From positions 1,455,001 through 1,519,000 of the forward strand of contig JANTQA010000019.1 of the NCBI GenBank assembly GCA_027625915.1: a stretch of DNA of 64,000 nucleotides, written 5' to 3'. The position numbers and the translations under genes were made by a program. The stretch is from Anaeramoeba flamelloides. Taxonomy: Eukaryota > Metamonada > Anaeramoebidae. Below are positions 47,521 to 60,200 of the stretch, one piece after another. The notes beneath the pieces were generated by a model, which worked only from the letters and a program-made list of their open reading frames with translations, was not told the DNA's origin and ran no database searches. How positions within the stretch are numbered: the first letter of the stretch is position 1; the number at the start of each line of letters is the position of its first letter.

Positions 47521-49792
47521 TTATTTGAAGAGATTTCCTAATCCACCTAATCCAGCAATTCCACCTGATTCTTTTTGGATTGTTTCAAAGTATTGGTGGA
47601 TCATTGTTACAGCTAATAAAATACCAGTTCCAGATCCAATAGCGCCTTTTAATAAAATAGATTAATTAAAAAATTATGTTTAGAAAAGCAAAACAATTCA
47701 GAAATTTGAAATCCAAGGTTGACGAATGAATGAATTTATCAATGAATGAAAAAAAAAAAAAAAATTATTAAAAAATTAAAATAAAAGAAAAAGAAAAAAT
47801 ACTTACCCATAAAATCGGAAACAATTGATAAAATACCGATACACAAGCCACCAAATTTAGCGGCTGTAGAAATATATTTGGCAAGTTTTCTTTTAACTGT
47901 TTGGTCACGGTAACCACCTCTAAGAGACATTTTTTGGTCTCTTAATTGTTTGGCAACATCTTTAGCGGAGGAACCGGAGATGTCAACCCAAGATTTTGAA
48001 AAGATAATTGAAGTACCCAAGATAAAAGTTAAGTAAATTATGGCATGGAATGGGTTTGTAAAGATCTCGAGGAATGATCGTGGTGGGGAAATGAAATATG
48101 CAAGACCTGAAACTGGGATTGCTCTTCCTTGGTTTGCGACGTCTTCCCATTTCCCTAAAAGTCTAATCAAAATGTTGCCTCCAAATTTTTTGTAGAGCAT
48201 TTGGGAGAAAAAGAAAAAGTTGGTAACGAGTGCAGATTGTAAAATGATTGGCATGTTTGATGTGTAAAACAGTTTGATTGGATATGTTCCTGCATTACCT
48301 TTCACTCTTTGGGATCTTAAGGGGAGCTCAACACGGAAAGATTGGAAATAGATTACTGTTAAAAAGATGATCACAGTGGCAAGAAGATTGGTAATGTTTG
48401 GTAAGTTTCTTCTGTAAAAGGCTTCCTTTAGTGCCCTTGTTTTGTCCTTTCTGGTAATTAAAAAATGGAAAAAGGCAATAATTGCTCCTTCAAATTCAGT
48501 TCCTGTTTTGGATTATTTTTTCATGTTTTTTTTTGTTCAGAAATTAAAATGAATTATGTTAATATTTTTTTTTGTTAATTTTGTTTATTATTTTATCCGG
48601 TTTGGGGTTGATAAAGATTGGGTTTTTTTTCGAGTTTTTAAGAATTTCGCAAGAAAACAAAAAGAAAACACAAGTTTTTGAAGTATAATCAAAGAACAGT
48701 GTTTAAAGCGAACAGTTTTAAGATAAAGTAAATAAAAAAAAGAAAAAATGGGGTGTAAATCAAAAATAAAAAAAAAAAAAATGATAATTTACCTCTTCCA
48801 GTGTTTGTTGTTGTTGGACTAAAAGCCTTCCAAACAATATTTTCACAGGTGTTTGTTGTAATAAATAAAGAAATTCCAGATCCAAGTCCGTATCCTTTTT
48901 GAAGAAGTTCATCAAGTAATAAGACGATAATACCCGAAAGTGATAATTGAAGAACAATAAAGACAGATCGAAAGATTCCCAAGTCGGACAAAGATCCATA
49001 CATTCCACTAAAAACATAAAGTGTTGCTTGTCCAAAGGTTACAATCAAACCCAAAACTTTCAGAAGTAAAGAATGGTGGATTGTTGGAAGTTGTCGAATA
49101 TTTAATTTGAAATAAAAAAAAAAAAAAATTAAATGAGTTTAAATGAGTTTAAAGGTGTGATGGGATTTTACGAAAAGTAAGAAGGGTTTGGTTTTTGGAA
49201 TTCTTTTTTTGAGAGAAAAAGAAGAAAGGAAAAAAAAAAAATTAGATTTTGAGAGATCGTTGATTTTGAAATTAAAACCAATTGAAGAATTTCAAAAAGA
49301 AAGGTTTGTTGAAAATCATAACAATTTTCAAATAAAAAAAAAGGAAAAAAAAAAAAAAAAGTAACTTTTTTAAAAAGAAAAATTAAAAAAAAAAATAAAA
49401 ATAAAAGAAAAGAAAAAAAAGTATAAAAAAATATATGTACGCTTTTGAGCTGATTCGAATTTAGCTTTTTCTTGTCTGTTATTTTGATCGATATTTAAAA
49501 TTTTAGCACCAGCAAGAAGTTGCATAACAAGAGAAGAAGTGACAATTGGAGAAATACCAAGCTCCATTAAAGTGAAACGATTTGAAGCCATAACTGCTCT
49601 CAGATGGTATAAAGGATCCGAACCAGAGTTAACGATGATACCAAAAATTGGGATCTGGCATGCAATAAGATAAACAAAAAGTGTACCTAACGTCCACCAG
49701 ATTTTTTCTTTGAGTGGTATTTTGTTTATTGGTTTCTTGACCTCTGGAATAAATTGTAAAAGAGGCGAAATGATATCTAATAGTTTACCCAT
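47521..49792 (-). CDS. SEC61A: Sec61 alpha, protein-conducting channel of the ER
   Basis: Four exons: 49792-49441, 49056-48793, 48502-47807, 47645-47521; together 478 residues, as expected for the family (human 476). The multi-pass membrane protein forms the channel through which ribosomes and SRP deliver secretory and membrane proteins into the ER, with Sec61 beta and gamma. Signature stretches: [124 protein letters not shown] and [19 protein letters not shown]. Introns (384, 290, 161 bases) have donors GTACAT, GTAAAT, GTAAGT and end AAAG or ACAG; all are phase 1. The last six codons are GLGNLFK-like instead of the usual GALLF, a minor difference. No defect seen, and confidence is very high. 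Confidence 0.97.
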
Positions 49793-50989
49793 ATTTATTG
49801 AAGTTTTTTTATTTTTCCTTGGGTTATTTGTTTGAAAAAAATGAAAATAAAAATTGGACTTGATTGAGAAAAAACTGAACTTTTTTCATCAACAAATCAT
49901 TTTTGGAAAGGACTAAATTTGATGCTATTACTGAAATAAAGAACACTTTGCCATGTTGGTTGAGATAATTTTAAGATCTTTCTGAAAAATTCTAACTTTA
50001 ATTATAAATGTAAAAGTTAACCCAAATTTTTTTGAGTTTTTGTGTTTTTTTCAAAAAATAAGGGTAGTCTTCAGTTTCAGTGATTTCTGGTATTTGGTGT
50101 TTATAATTTCAGTATTACCTCATTATCATTTTCCTTATAAAAAAGAGCCAAATAATATTAAATAAAGCTTTTTGAAGAACTTTCGATCAAATATAACGAA
50201 TTACTTTTTCAACAACTATTTTCACTGAGAAAGATGAAACAAATAATTCAATTTTACAAAAACTTAGAAATTGGACCACCTTGATTTTGTATTGGAAATT
50301 CTTTTAATAATTAAGAACCAATTTTGATAAAATTAGATTTTTGATTATATTTTCCCAAATACTACTGGGAATTATGAAGTATAAAAATTTAAGAACTAGT
50401 AGTTCTTCAAAATATTAATTAAATGGATTTTATTGTCGAGAATAATCCAATTCTCCAATCTCCAAAAACCTCTAATAATTTTTATTCTTACTTATCTGAG
50501 AAGATTCTATTTTATATATGAAAATTAATTGCATCTAAAGCAGAAATCATTTTGAGATTTTATTAAACCCAAAATTTCGAATTTTGAATTTATTAGTCAA
50601 ATTAATAACTTTTTTAAAAATCAAAAGTAATTTGTGAAAAATAAAAAAAATCAAAAGAAACGAAATTTTCAAAGAGATACAGAAAAAAAATCTCCAAAAA
50701 TAATAACCAACAACAACTATAAAAGCACACCCCTGAAAATATTGATTTGGTTTTGGAATATTTCAGAGATAAGAGTAATTATTACCTAATAAAGAAATAC
50801 TAAAAATTGAAAATGATTGAAAAAACTTTGTTTGGTTTGTAAAAAAAAGTACCCATTATTGATCCACTCATTAAAGATAAGAAACCCACCTAAACAGTTG
50901 TTAATAAAAATAACAAAATGTTTCCCAAAACAGGAAAACTGAATCGAAAATTTAAATCAAGACCAATTCATTGTTTTAGATTAAAGAAT

Positions 50990-51640
50990 TAGTTCCAAAA
51001 ATTGAAGATTTTGTTTTTAAGGGATTAACTTCTACTAATGTGAAGTTTATGATTAAAGGAAGTTTTTTTTTTTTGGGTGTAAAAAAATTAGTTCATTATA
51101 ACTCAAATGGCTTTAAGGATCCAATTAGTTAAAGTAGTATTATTTGTTGATTTCATTAATTAAAAACAATTTTTGTATTAGTAAAAAATCCATCAATTTC
51201 AAAAAAAAATCTATATTTCATCACAAATTTAAAGTTTGAATTATCAATTTACAAACTCCAAAGTTGCAAAATATATTTTAAAATTTTCTCAAAATTTAGA
51301 TTACAGTGTCAAAATAATGCACATCTAAAAGATTAATCGATCCTAACTTGGAAATTTTTTTCAAAAAAAAATCTCTAAACTTTTATTTTTTAAAATAGAA
51401 TCACATAAAAAACGTTATTATACATAAAAAATTTGGAAAATCTTTACAACTTTATTAAATATTAATGGGAATTGTTAATTAAAATGAAAAATTTCAGTAA
51501 TTTTTTTTTATTGTTAATTTTAAAATTTTTGAAATTTTTAATTAACTTAGTAGAGAGATAATTATCAAGTATTTTTTTAATAGTCTAATAGGAATTCTAT
51601 TTTATAATTTTGATAGAAAATATTTCAATCAAAGGATATC
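50990..51640. repeat. Decayed copy of the 770 bp inverted-repeat family
   Basis: TTTAAGGGATTAACTTCTAC matches the outer end of the 19.6 kb copy. The interior runs parallel (TTTTTGTATTAGTAAAAAAT, AATTTAAAGTTTGAATTATC). The right terminal repeat is missing. Confidence 0.6.
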
Positions 51641-52189
51641 TCTAAATTAAATCTAAAAAATGATTTTTTATCTGTTTTGGGAAACATTTTTTTATCATTT
51701 TATTTTTTTTTTTCATGTTTTAGATTTTGATTATATACCCCCCCCCCTTTTTTTATGCAAATGGTTTAAACATTTAAAATTTTTTCATCATGAATGTTCA
51801 ATCTAAAATTCATTCGTTGTAACTCATTTCAAAAAAAAAATCCCAAAGAAAGTCCCTTTTTTCAAAAGTTGGTAATTTTGAAAAAAAGAGTATTTGAATC
51901 TTAATGAATTTAATAGATATCTTTTCTTAATCACATACAATCATTATAACTTTGTAAAAATAATTTATAAAAGATGTATAACTGAATCTAATATGCATTT
52001 TTGGGTACTTTAATTTTCAGAATTTTTTTTTTCGTTGTAGTGACTTTCAAAATAAAAAGAATATTTTTTTTTTTTTTTTGTAGAAGACCGATACATCAAC
52101 CGATCAAAGAAAATGACAACAAACCTGATAAGAATATAAACTAAAATTCAAAAATTCCCACACAACTCAAAAGTTACAAACAATCAAAA

Positions 52190-52672
52190 TAATACAATTT
52201 CATTGAAATTGGAGATAATTTTGATTTTTGTAAAATATGAAAATTATTTTTTCATCTTTTAGTTTTTCTTTTCATTTCATAGTTTGAATTGCGTAATTTG
52301 CTTCGTTGGATCAATTTTTTTTTGAAAAATTGGTTTTAGGTTAACTTTGAGTTGTTCCAAATAGAAGAACTCAAATAAAATTAGTTGGTAGTATCTAACC
52401 ATTTGATCGATCAATATTCCTAATAGAATTTCAACAAATTTACTAATTTATTTTTTTGTTTTGCTCTCTCCAAAATTTTTAACTCACTCATGATTTTTTT
52501 GTATTGATAATTATTTATTTATTGTTTTGTGAGTTTTGTAATTTATAAAAAAGTGTTAAAATTTCAATTAGTGAATGATTCTAATTTGGTAAATCTTCGA
52601 GAATGGATTAAATAAGTTTTTTTTTCACAAATCGAATTTTGGTGTGTTAAAAATTTTGAAATGAGGTTTAGT
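52190..52672. repeat. Decayed copy of the element at 17306-17843
   Basis: Shared blocks in order: ATTTGCTTCGTTGGA, CATTTGATCGATCAA, ATTTCAACAAATTTACTAAT, and the right end TTGGTGTGTTAAAAATTTTG. The left end is missing here, but a solo left part lies at 53325-53445. Confidence 0.6.
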
Positions 52673-52679
52673 TTTGATT

Positions 52680-53050
52680 TCTAAAAAGTTCTATTATATG
52701 AAATGAAATTCTTAAAATAAAGGATCATATTGTAAAATCTATCTTAAAAAATAGAGTAAATTTTTGCGAAATAAAATTGTTTATTTAAAAAAACCAAAAA
52801 AAAGGGAAAATTAAAAAAATTTTAAAAAAATATCATTCCTAATTTAAATATTACTGAAATTATCAAGTGTTTTGCTGTCAAAATCGATTCGAAAAAAGGG
52901 GAAACCACTGGGTAGTAAATTTTATTTTCCCTTGGAACAAGAAGAAAAGAAAATATGAACTATATTTTGAAACACCTATTATAGTCTACAGGCACGTATT
53001 ATTTTGATCACTATATGTATAATTTTTTTATAACAAATTTCTAAATAAGG
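52680..53050. repeat. Dispersed repeat, pair with 36500-36900
   Basis: Shares AAAAAATAGAGTAAATTTTT and several other blocks with the earlier copy at the same spacing. It abuts the right end of the neighbouring element copy. Confidence 0.65.
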
Positions 53051-53607
53051 ATTCCTTATCTAGAACAAAGTTTAATATTGAAAATAAGTAATGTTTTCAA
53101 ATCTAAGTAATTGGCAAAAAATTTTATCCATCTCTATCAAATTTAGGTAAAAAAAATTAATATAGATTAACCCCTTCAAAGAAATTTACTTATATATTAA
53201 TTGAAAAATTAAAGTTTATACCTTGAGTTAAAATCGAGTTTATTTGGTTTGTATAAATTGAATACTTGATAGTTGATATTGAAGATGGCTATTTTTAACT
53301 TGTTGTTTTTATATCAACTAAATTCGAAAATTTAGACACAGTTTAAAATAGTTGAAAAAAATAACAACATTACACTTTACATTCAATTTGGAAATAAAAA
53401 TTTTGATTTTACAAACTTTTTCATTTTTTGTAGTTTTTTTTTTGTAATTTTTTAAACAATGTAAAGTATCTTGAAGCTGGATAACAACACCATACGTACA
53501 CTGGGATATTACTTACATACATTTCTTAGAAGTGTTCGAGTTAACTTGTTAAATAGATCATTTTTTTCTCAAGTTGCTTCATAATTTATTTTTTACGCCA
53601 ATCAAAG

Positions 53608-54324
53608 ATGCAGAAATTAAAGCAATTAAACGAACAAAAACTCAAAATAGAAGAAAAGATTGACGAATTGGTTAATTGGCTAGACGAGCAAGGAGTTGGG
53701 TTTACTGGATCTCTTCTTGACAAAAATGGCTTTCCTATTAATAAAGATCTTTATAAAATACGCGACTGCAGAATTGAAATAATTAAATTAGGGAACGATC
53801 ACAAAAAGCTTATGCGTAGGATTGAGGAACGTTTAGTTCAATGGCACAAAAATGGTCAGCCTCGTGGAAAAGAAAATGAAAAACAAAAAGTAAAAGAAAT
53901 TGAAGAAATCGATGAAAAAGAAGAAAAAGAAAAAGAAAAAGAAAAAGAAAAAGAAAAAGGAAAAGAAAAGGAAAAAGAAAAAGAAAAGGAAATTGAAAAA
54001 GAAGAAGAAGAAAAAGAAACAAAGGAACATACAAAATTACAAGAAGAATTTAAAGATATCCAGCCCTTTGCAAAAGTTGATGGTGTACTCTCCTTTGGTC
54101 CAGCAGGAATAGCTGGTTTGCAAAATGGAGATAACCTTATTAGGTTTGGAACTTCATCTTCTATGAGAACTATCGCAACAGAAGTAAATTCCTCAGAAGG
54201 AATTGAAACCGATCTAATTATAAAACGAAAGAACTTGGTTGTCAAACTGAAGATTATTCCAAAAAGATTCGAAGGTAAAGGGCTGCTTGGTTGTCATATT
54301 ACCCCATTTTCGCTATTTGATTAA
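53608..54324 (+). CDS. PSMD9: PSMD9/Nas2 (p27), proteasome base assembly chaperone
   Basis: Single exon, 238 residues (human 223). The protein chaperones 19S base assembly by holding the C-terminal tail of an Rpt ATPase through its PDZ domain. The N-terminal helical hairpin is clear (QLNEQKLKIEEKIDELVNWL, GSLLDKNGFP, RDCRIEIIKLGNDHKKLMRR). The C-terminal PDZ domain (about 150-235) has FAKVDGVLSFGPAGIAGLQN, GDNLIRFG, and the family end KRFEGKGLLGCHITPF. Between them, residues about 90-145 are an expanded Glu/Lys repeat (EKEKEKEK), longer than in most relatives and probably a single charged helix or flexible linker, encoded by an imperfect GAAAAA repeat. The start ATG 53608 follows AATCAAAG. 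TAA stop, no intron. Confidence 0.95.
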   Translation: MQKLKQLNEQKLKIEEKIDELVNWLDEQGVGFTGSLLDKNGFPINKDLYKIRDCRIEIIKLGNDHKKLMRRIEERLVQWHKNGQPRGKENEKQKVKEIEEIDEKEEKEKEKEKEKEKGKEKEKEKEKEIEKEEEEKETKEHTKLQEEFKDIQPFAKVDGVLSFGPAGIAGLQNGDNLIRFGTSSSMRTIATEVNSSEGIETDLIIKRKNLVVKLKIIPKRFEGKGLLGCHITPFSLFD

Positions 54325-55149
54325 ATAATAAAAGACTTTTTCATTTCTGGGTGTGTTCTTAATTTAGTTTTAAGGGATAAGTATCACCAAAGATTTGTCG
54401 TGAATTAAAGTATGCTGTAATTGAAAGTAAATTGTATTATTACTATCAGATTCAAATGGTTTCTGTGACTCGAAAAAATCTATTCAAAATCTTATTAATC
54501 TTTAAATTATTACAATTTTTTACTGATGATCAGGGATTAAAAGACACAGATAACTTAAAAAAAAGTGAGAGATTTTGTTTTTTTAGAGGTTCAGAATCAA
54601 AACTTTTTTAAAGTTTTCTCTTTTAATAAAGTGAGGAATTGTTTTCAATAGTGTTCTTTTCTTCCACCTCAACCTCTACCCTACATTTAAAGGCTGATTT
54701 CTCACCTTTTTAAAATAGAAAACTAACAAAAGTTTTGATTCTGAAAAAGTATTTACTTTTTTAAAATCAAAAAAACTTGAAAAAAGTTTTAAAAAAGTGA
54801 GGACTTTTTTAAAATTGACGTATAATCTTTGAATTTTTTTTTTATTACTTTTCCTGAATCTAAAAATAAAAAACATAATAATAGTATTCTAGTACTTAAA
54901 AATTAGTAGTTCGAAACTCCAAAAGTGACTATTTCTCAATTTTTAAATTTAAAGATTTACTCAATAACTATTAAAATAAAAACCCGAAAAGATTAATAAC
55001 TTTGCTTTTTTTTTTTTTGATGAAGCTGATTGTATTTTCAATTTATTTTTAATATTTGCGAAATAATTTGTCAAAATGTTAATAAGGTTAATTATTTAAT
55101 TTTTTTAAAAAAAATATAAAAATAAAGAATTTTTTATTTTCACAATTGA

Positions 55150-56165
55150 TATTTTTATTGCTGTTTTAATTTTATTTTTTGAATTAGAAAAACTTAAAAA
55201 TGATTATAAAAATAAACACTTTTTTGTAATTAGAATTGATATCAAAAAATTCTTTGACACAATTAGTCCTATATTAGTTCATTATGCTCTCAATAAATAT
55301 ATCAAAAATGAAAAAATTAAAATTTGGCTACAAAAATATTATAAAAAAGAAGGAATAGGAGTTTATCAAGGGGATCCTCTTTCTCCTTTAATGTTTGGAT
55401 TTATCAGCCACTTTTTAATTGAAAAAATAACAGATGTAGTTCAACATGTTCAAATGTTTGCATATGACTTAATTTTAATAATGTAAGATCCAATTCCAGA
55501 AATTGACAAAAAGTTAATATTAATTTATAAAATTATTCAAGAATTTCGAATGGACCCAAATATTGATAAAACTCTAAAACCAAACCAATTATCTGAAAAT
55601 AAAGTATGTAGGCATTTGGCTTGGAAAAAACGAAACAATTTTAAAAAAAACTTTAAAAAAGTAAAAGACAATTTTAAAATAATTAAAATCATTTTTAACA
55701 AACAACAATAGACAATGGAGAAAATTACAAATGCGTAAATCAATATGTATTATCCAATATTTTTATGGATTAATTATTTTCAATCTAAGCCAAAAAATAT
55801 TTCAATTCGATAGATGTTTGGATAAATAAAAAAGTCACAAAATTTTTTAAAATTAATCTACACTCCACAAGAATAATTTATAAAACTGAGGCAACAATAG
55901 AACAAGTAAGAATTTTAATATATTAAAGAAGATTTAAACTCAAAAAGAATTAAAAATTCTTGGTTTTGAAAACATATCAAAAAATTTTGAAATTTTCAAA
56001 AAAATACAACGAAAATATTAATTGGAAAGTAGAAAATTTAAAACTACCAAATGTGAATCTTAATCAATTTAGAGAAAACTTCATAATAAATAGTACTGGG
56101 TGGGAAGGCCAGGAATATTTAAAAATTATTAGGTATAATAACAATATAAACAAACAGTTGTGTCG
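55150..56165 (+). mobile_element. Broken LINE with reverse transcriptase domain
   Basis: Reads FVIRIDIKKFFDTI (RT motif A), then GVYQGDPLSPLMFGFI (motif B with QGDPLSP, typical of non-LTR elements) and MFAYDLILI, where the usual F/Y-A-D-D of motif C is AYDL, so the catalytic Asp pair is lost. A stop follows at about 55484 and further frame breaks occur. The downstream part (KYNENINWKVENLKLPNVNL, then NQFRENF) is repeated at 58634-58890. 5' truncated and inactive. Confidence 0.8.
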
Positions 56166-56345
56166 TCAAGTACCGTAGAGTGCCTAGGTTTTTTTGTTAA
56201 TTTTTGGAATTTAAAGAAAATTAGATAAATTTTCTTTACATTTCAAAAAGTAAAAATAATTTAACCGCGGTTCTCCAGAATTCAAAATAATTGAGCAAAA
56301 TCTGTGATTTTACTCTATTCTTCTAAATACTGAAAAACATAACGA
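56166..56345 (+). repeat. Hairpin-array element, copy 4, joined to a LINE fragment
   Basis: Begins CAAGTACCGTAGAGTGCCTA (decamer head and CCTAGG), then a hairpin with arms TTTTTGGAATTTAAAGAAAA and TTTTCTTTACATTTCAAAAA, then a second with TCCAGAATTCAAAATAATTG and its complement. It starts at the same LINE position (after ACAAACAGTTGTGTCGT) as copy 5. Confidence 0.75.
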
Positions 56346-57289
56346 CTTTTAGAGAGTATTAACACCCCCCCCCAACCCTTCAAAAAAAAAAAAAAAAAGA
56401 AAATTATTTAATTTTTTAAAAAAATCAAATTTTAGCAACTAAACCTCATTTTGAGATAAATTTAAAAAAGATATTACTGAACTCTGACGTCTGAATGATG
56501 AGGACTCATCCTTTAAATTTGTTTCGAAATGTATATTTTTTTCTCAAATTCTTGGGTTTTTTACTAATAAAGAGATCATTTTGAATTGATCAAATAAACT
56601 ATTAACAAAAATTTTTTTCAGTCAAAGGGATCCTGTTTTATTGAAGAAATAGAAAATATTCTTTGAGTTTAATTCATTATTCTTCTCAAAATAAATTTTT
56701 AATTTTGAGATCTGATCATTTTTTCTAATTTATTAAATTTTTTTTTTTTTTTAGGTTTTTTCGATAATTAATTCCAAAAATTCCCTTTAAACACATTTAT
56801 CCACAAAAGATAATTTAATAAAAATAAAAATTTTAATCGAAAAAAAAATATTCAAAAAATCGAAAAATGAAAGATTTCACTCTGATTTACTTATGGTTCA
56901 TTTCACAACACAAAGAGAGCAGTGAATATTATTTTGGTTTCAAAGTTTGAATATCGTGTAACACTCTAAAAAATATTTTTTCAGTAAGAAACTTCTGATA
57001 ATTAAATTTTTAACAATGGTAAAATGTGTCCATTTCATTAATAATAAAAATTTTGAAACTTGTAAAAAAAATATGTAAATTACCAAAAAGAAATTATCGT
57101 TGAAAAAATAAATGTCGTTCTTTTTACATTTATGTATGTCAATCAAAAATCAAAAAAGCAATTAATATTAAATAATTATGAATGAAAAGATTAATAAGAC
57201 TAAATAAAGAAAAGTGGGAGGGGGGTAATTTTTTAATTTTAATATCAATATTAAACTTTAGTTTTGTAAATGATGAAAAAATTTTAAAG

Positions 57290-60200
57290 TCAAAAATTTT
57301 CAAGCAAAACTGTAAAACCTGAAGCAATTTTCTCCTTAGTTTTAATTTGGTTACATAACTTTGGGAAATCCGTTCTCATTGAAAAAATTTCCATTTTCGC
57401 CAAGAATAATAATAAATGGGGATCTGAAAGTTTTTCTTCCCATGACTTTTCTTTGTTAGTCATTAAATAGACACTAAGGTCCCCTCTATTCCAAGGCCCA
57501 CGATTTTCTACAAAGAAGTTATTTTTTAAGAAGCTTTTATGAATTATAATTGGGATTGTGATCATAAAAAAATAAGATCCAGCTGCCAATTTTTTCTCTT
57601 TTTCAACTATTACAGATTCGAAAAAATCAAGGGTATAACCACGACTACTTAAACGAACCGATTTTTGTAATATTAATTGAACCGTCTGATCACTGACTTG
57701 GTACGCTTCAAATTGTGCCTTTCCAGACTTTCTTGGACAAGCAACAATCGTCACAGCATGGTGACCAAAACGCGCTTGGACACGCGATGCTTGAATGATT
57801 TGCCATGCTTTTAACAATTTTCTTTTGGACTTTCTTGGCTTGTGTCCAACTATCCACCCAACAGGTTTTAAACCTAGAAATTCAGAAATCTTAATCATCA
57901 AATCTAATTCTTCTTCATTTTCAATAATAGATACCCTTTTTGATTCCGATAGTACCTTTTGCGGTGGTTCATAAATAAAATCTACAGTTACTGAGTCATC
58001 ACTATTAACTGACCCAAAAAGGTAACCAACCCTTGGAATGTCATAATTTGAATTTCTTAAAAACGTGTGAAAAACATTTCCACTTTGGTGATCAAATTCA
58101 ACCCCAATACAATGCCCCTTTTCCTAAACCATTTGTTATGTTTTTTTAATATAAAAAAAATGTAAAAAATAAAAATTTTTCTTAGATTAAAATTTAATTT
58201 CATCTGTTATCCTGGCATTTCAAATATTTTTGATGTCTTTTCAATAATTAGAAATTATTATTTTCAAATAAAAGTTTAAATTTAAATTACATTCTGTAGA
58301 ATCGTATTATTTTTAACATTTAATTCTATTTCAATTTTTTAATACGAAAAATTATTTGATTATAAAAATATAAATAATAAACTTATTTTCTTTTGAAAGG
58401 GGGCACCTATAAAACCCCCGTACATTGTTTTTTTTTTTTTTTTTTAGTAATTGAAAATGATCGGGAGAGTATTTTGAAAATTTTCAAAAAGATCGACTTT
58501 GTTGCTTGTATTTTTTCAATTTTCAATTTTTTTTTCTTAAAAAATAAAAACCAAAACAATAAGTAATTCAACAAAAACAAAAAAATAATTACAAAATACT
58601 TTTTTATTTTCAAAATATAATCGTCAATTTTTAGACCAAGTAAGAATTTTAATATATAAAAGAAGATTTAAACTCAAAAAGAAATTAAAAATTCTTGGTT
58701 TTGAAAACATATCAAAAAATTTTGAAATTTTCAAAAAAATACAACGAAAATATTAATTGGAAAGTAGAAAATTTAAAACTACTAAATGTGAATCTTGTTC
58801 ATTTTAGAGAAAAACTTAATAATAAATAGTACTGGGTGGAAAGGCCAGGAATATTTAAAAATTATTAGGTATAATAACACTGTAAACAAACAGTTGTGTC
58901 GTTGAGTGCTGTAGAGTGCCTAGGTTTTTTTTAATTTTTGGAATGTAAAGAAAATTAAATAAATTTTTTTTACATTTCAAAAAGTAAAAAAAAACCTAAC
59001 GGAGGTTTTCCAGAATTTAAAAGAATAGAGTTAAATCATTTTTTTTTCTCTATTCTTTTAAATTCTGGAAAAGCTAACGACAAAAAAAAAAATTTAAATG
59101 GAAGGGTTCTACTTCCATATTAAAACTAAGAAGTTTCACAAATTATCAAAATAGATATTCTTATGTTTATGATAAGAATAAAATAAAAACAAAATCTTGC
59201 AATTTATGCAAAAAATCATTTCAACTTAGAAATCATTCAAGACATCGATCATTTTTTATGGGATTGCCCATTCTATAAAGAAAATCGAATAATTTGGATT
59301 AGATATTTAATTTAAATTAACAAAAATAATCAGAATAATATCTTTGAGATTATTCAAAATAAAGAATCATTATTTATTTTGTCATTAGTTAATGTCAAAG
59401 AAAATTATGATTCTTTATTGAAATTTCTGAATAAAAGTTTAGAAATTGGAGAAGTGCCGTAGAGTGCCGTAGAGTACCTAGGTTTTCTTGAAGTTTTCAG
59501 AAATTAAAAAAAACCTAATGAAAATCATTGATTTTCCAAATAAATAGAAAATTCAAAAAAACCTAACGAAAATATATTGATTTTACAAATAAACAGATAT
59601 CTCAAGAAAACCTAACGGCTCTTTTCCAAAATTCAAAAGAATAGAGAAAAATCAAAGATTTTAATCAATTCTTTTAAATTCAGGAAAACCTCAAGGCAAA
59701 AGATATTTAAAATGGTAAGGGTTCAACTTCAATTCTAAAACTCAGAAATTTTATAAATTATTTAAACAGTTATTTGTATTTTATGAACAAAGATAAGCAA
59801 TATTTTGCATATTATGCAAAAAATCAAAAAATTTGGATATCATTAAAGATTCGGATCATTTTATTCTATGGAACTGCCCAGCCTATGAAAATAATCGTAA
59901 AATTTGGATATCTGAATTAAAAAATATATATATATCTAATATATTAAAAAATAATTATATTTCTAATATTATTATAAAAAAAGACTTAATACATTTATAA
60001 TCACTAGTTAATAATAGACGAATTTTTGAGTCCTTATTAAAATTTCTAAATAAAAATTTAGGAATTCGTGAAGTGCCGTAGAACACCACCAGGTGCCTAG
60101 TTTTTTTTTTAATTTGAGAAATAAAAAAAACCTAACGGCGGTTTTCTTGTGTTTTTTTATTTTATTTGTGAAGTTTTCTAGGTTTTTTTGAGGTTTTTTA

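Larger units (their letters stand above)
49793..53607. other. Intergenic 3.8 kb between divergent Sec61 and PSMD9 genes
   Basis: No gene seen. Repeats: a decayed 770 bp family copy (about 50990-51640), a fragment of the ATTCCAAAAATTTGGACAC element (about 52190-52672) with its left part at 53325-53445, and the dispersed repeat at 52680-53050. Poly(C) at 51738-51747. The proximal 200 bases on each side are plain AT-rich and probably hold the promoters. Confidence 0.65.
54325..57289. other. Intergenic 3.0 kb between PSMD9 and Npl4 genes (convergent)
   Basis: Contains a fragment of the 770 bp family (about 54355-54545), a broken LINE with a reverse transcriptase domain (55150-56165), a hairpin-array copy (56166-56345), poly(C)/poly(A) (56365-56398), another 770 bp family fragment (about 56410-56640) and AT-rich filler. 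Confidence 0.7.

Noticed and set aside
53833-54245. Long minus-strand frames (Phe/Ser/Leu-rich) across the PSMD9 gene
   Set aside because: They are mirror images of the GAAAAA repeat coding for Glu/Lys.
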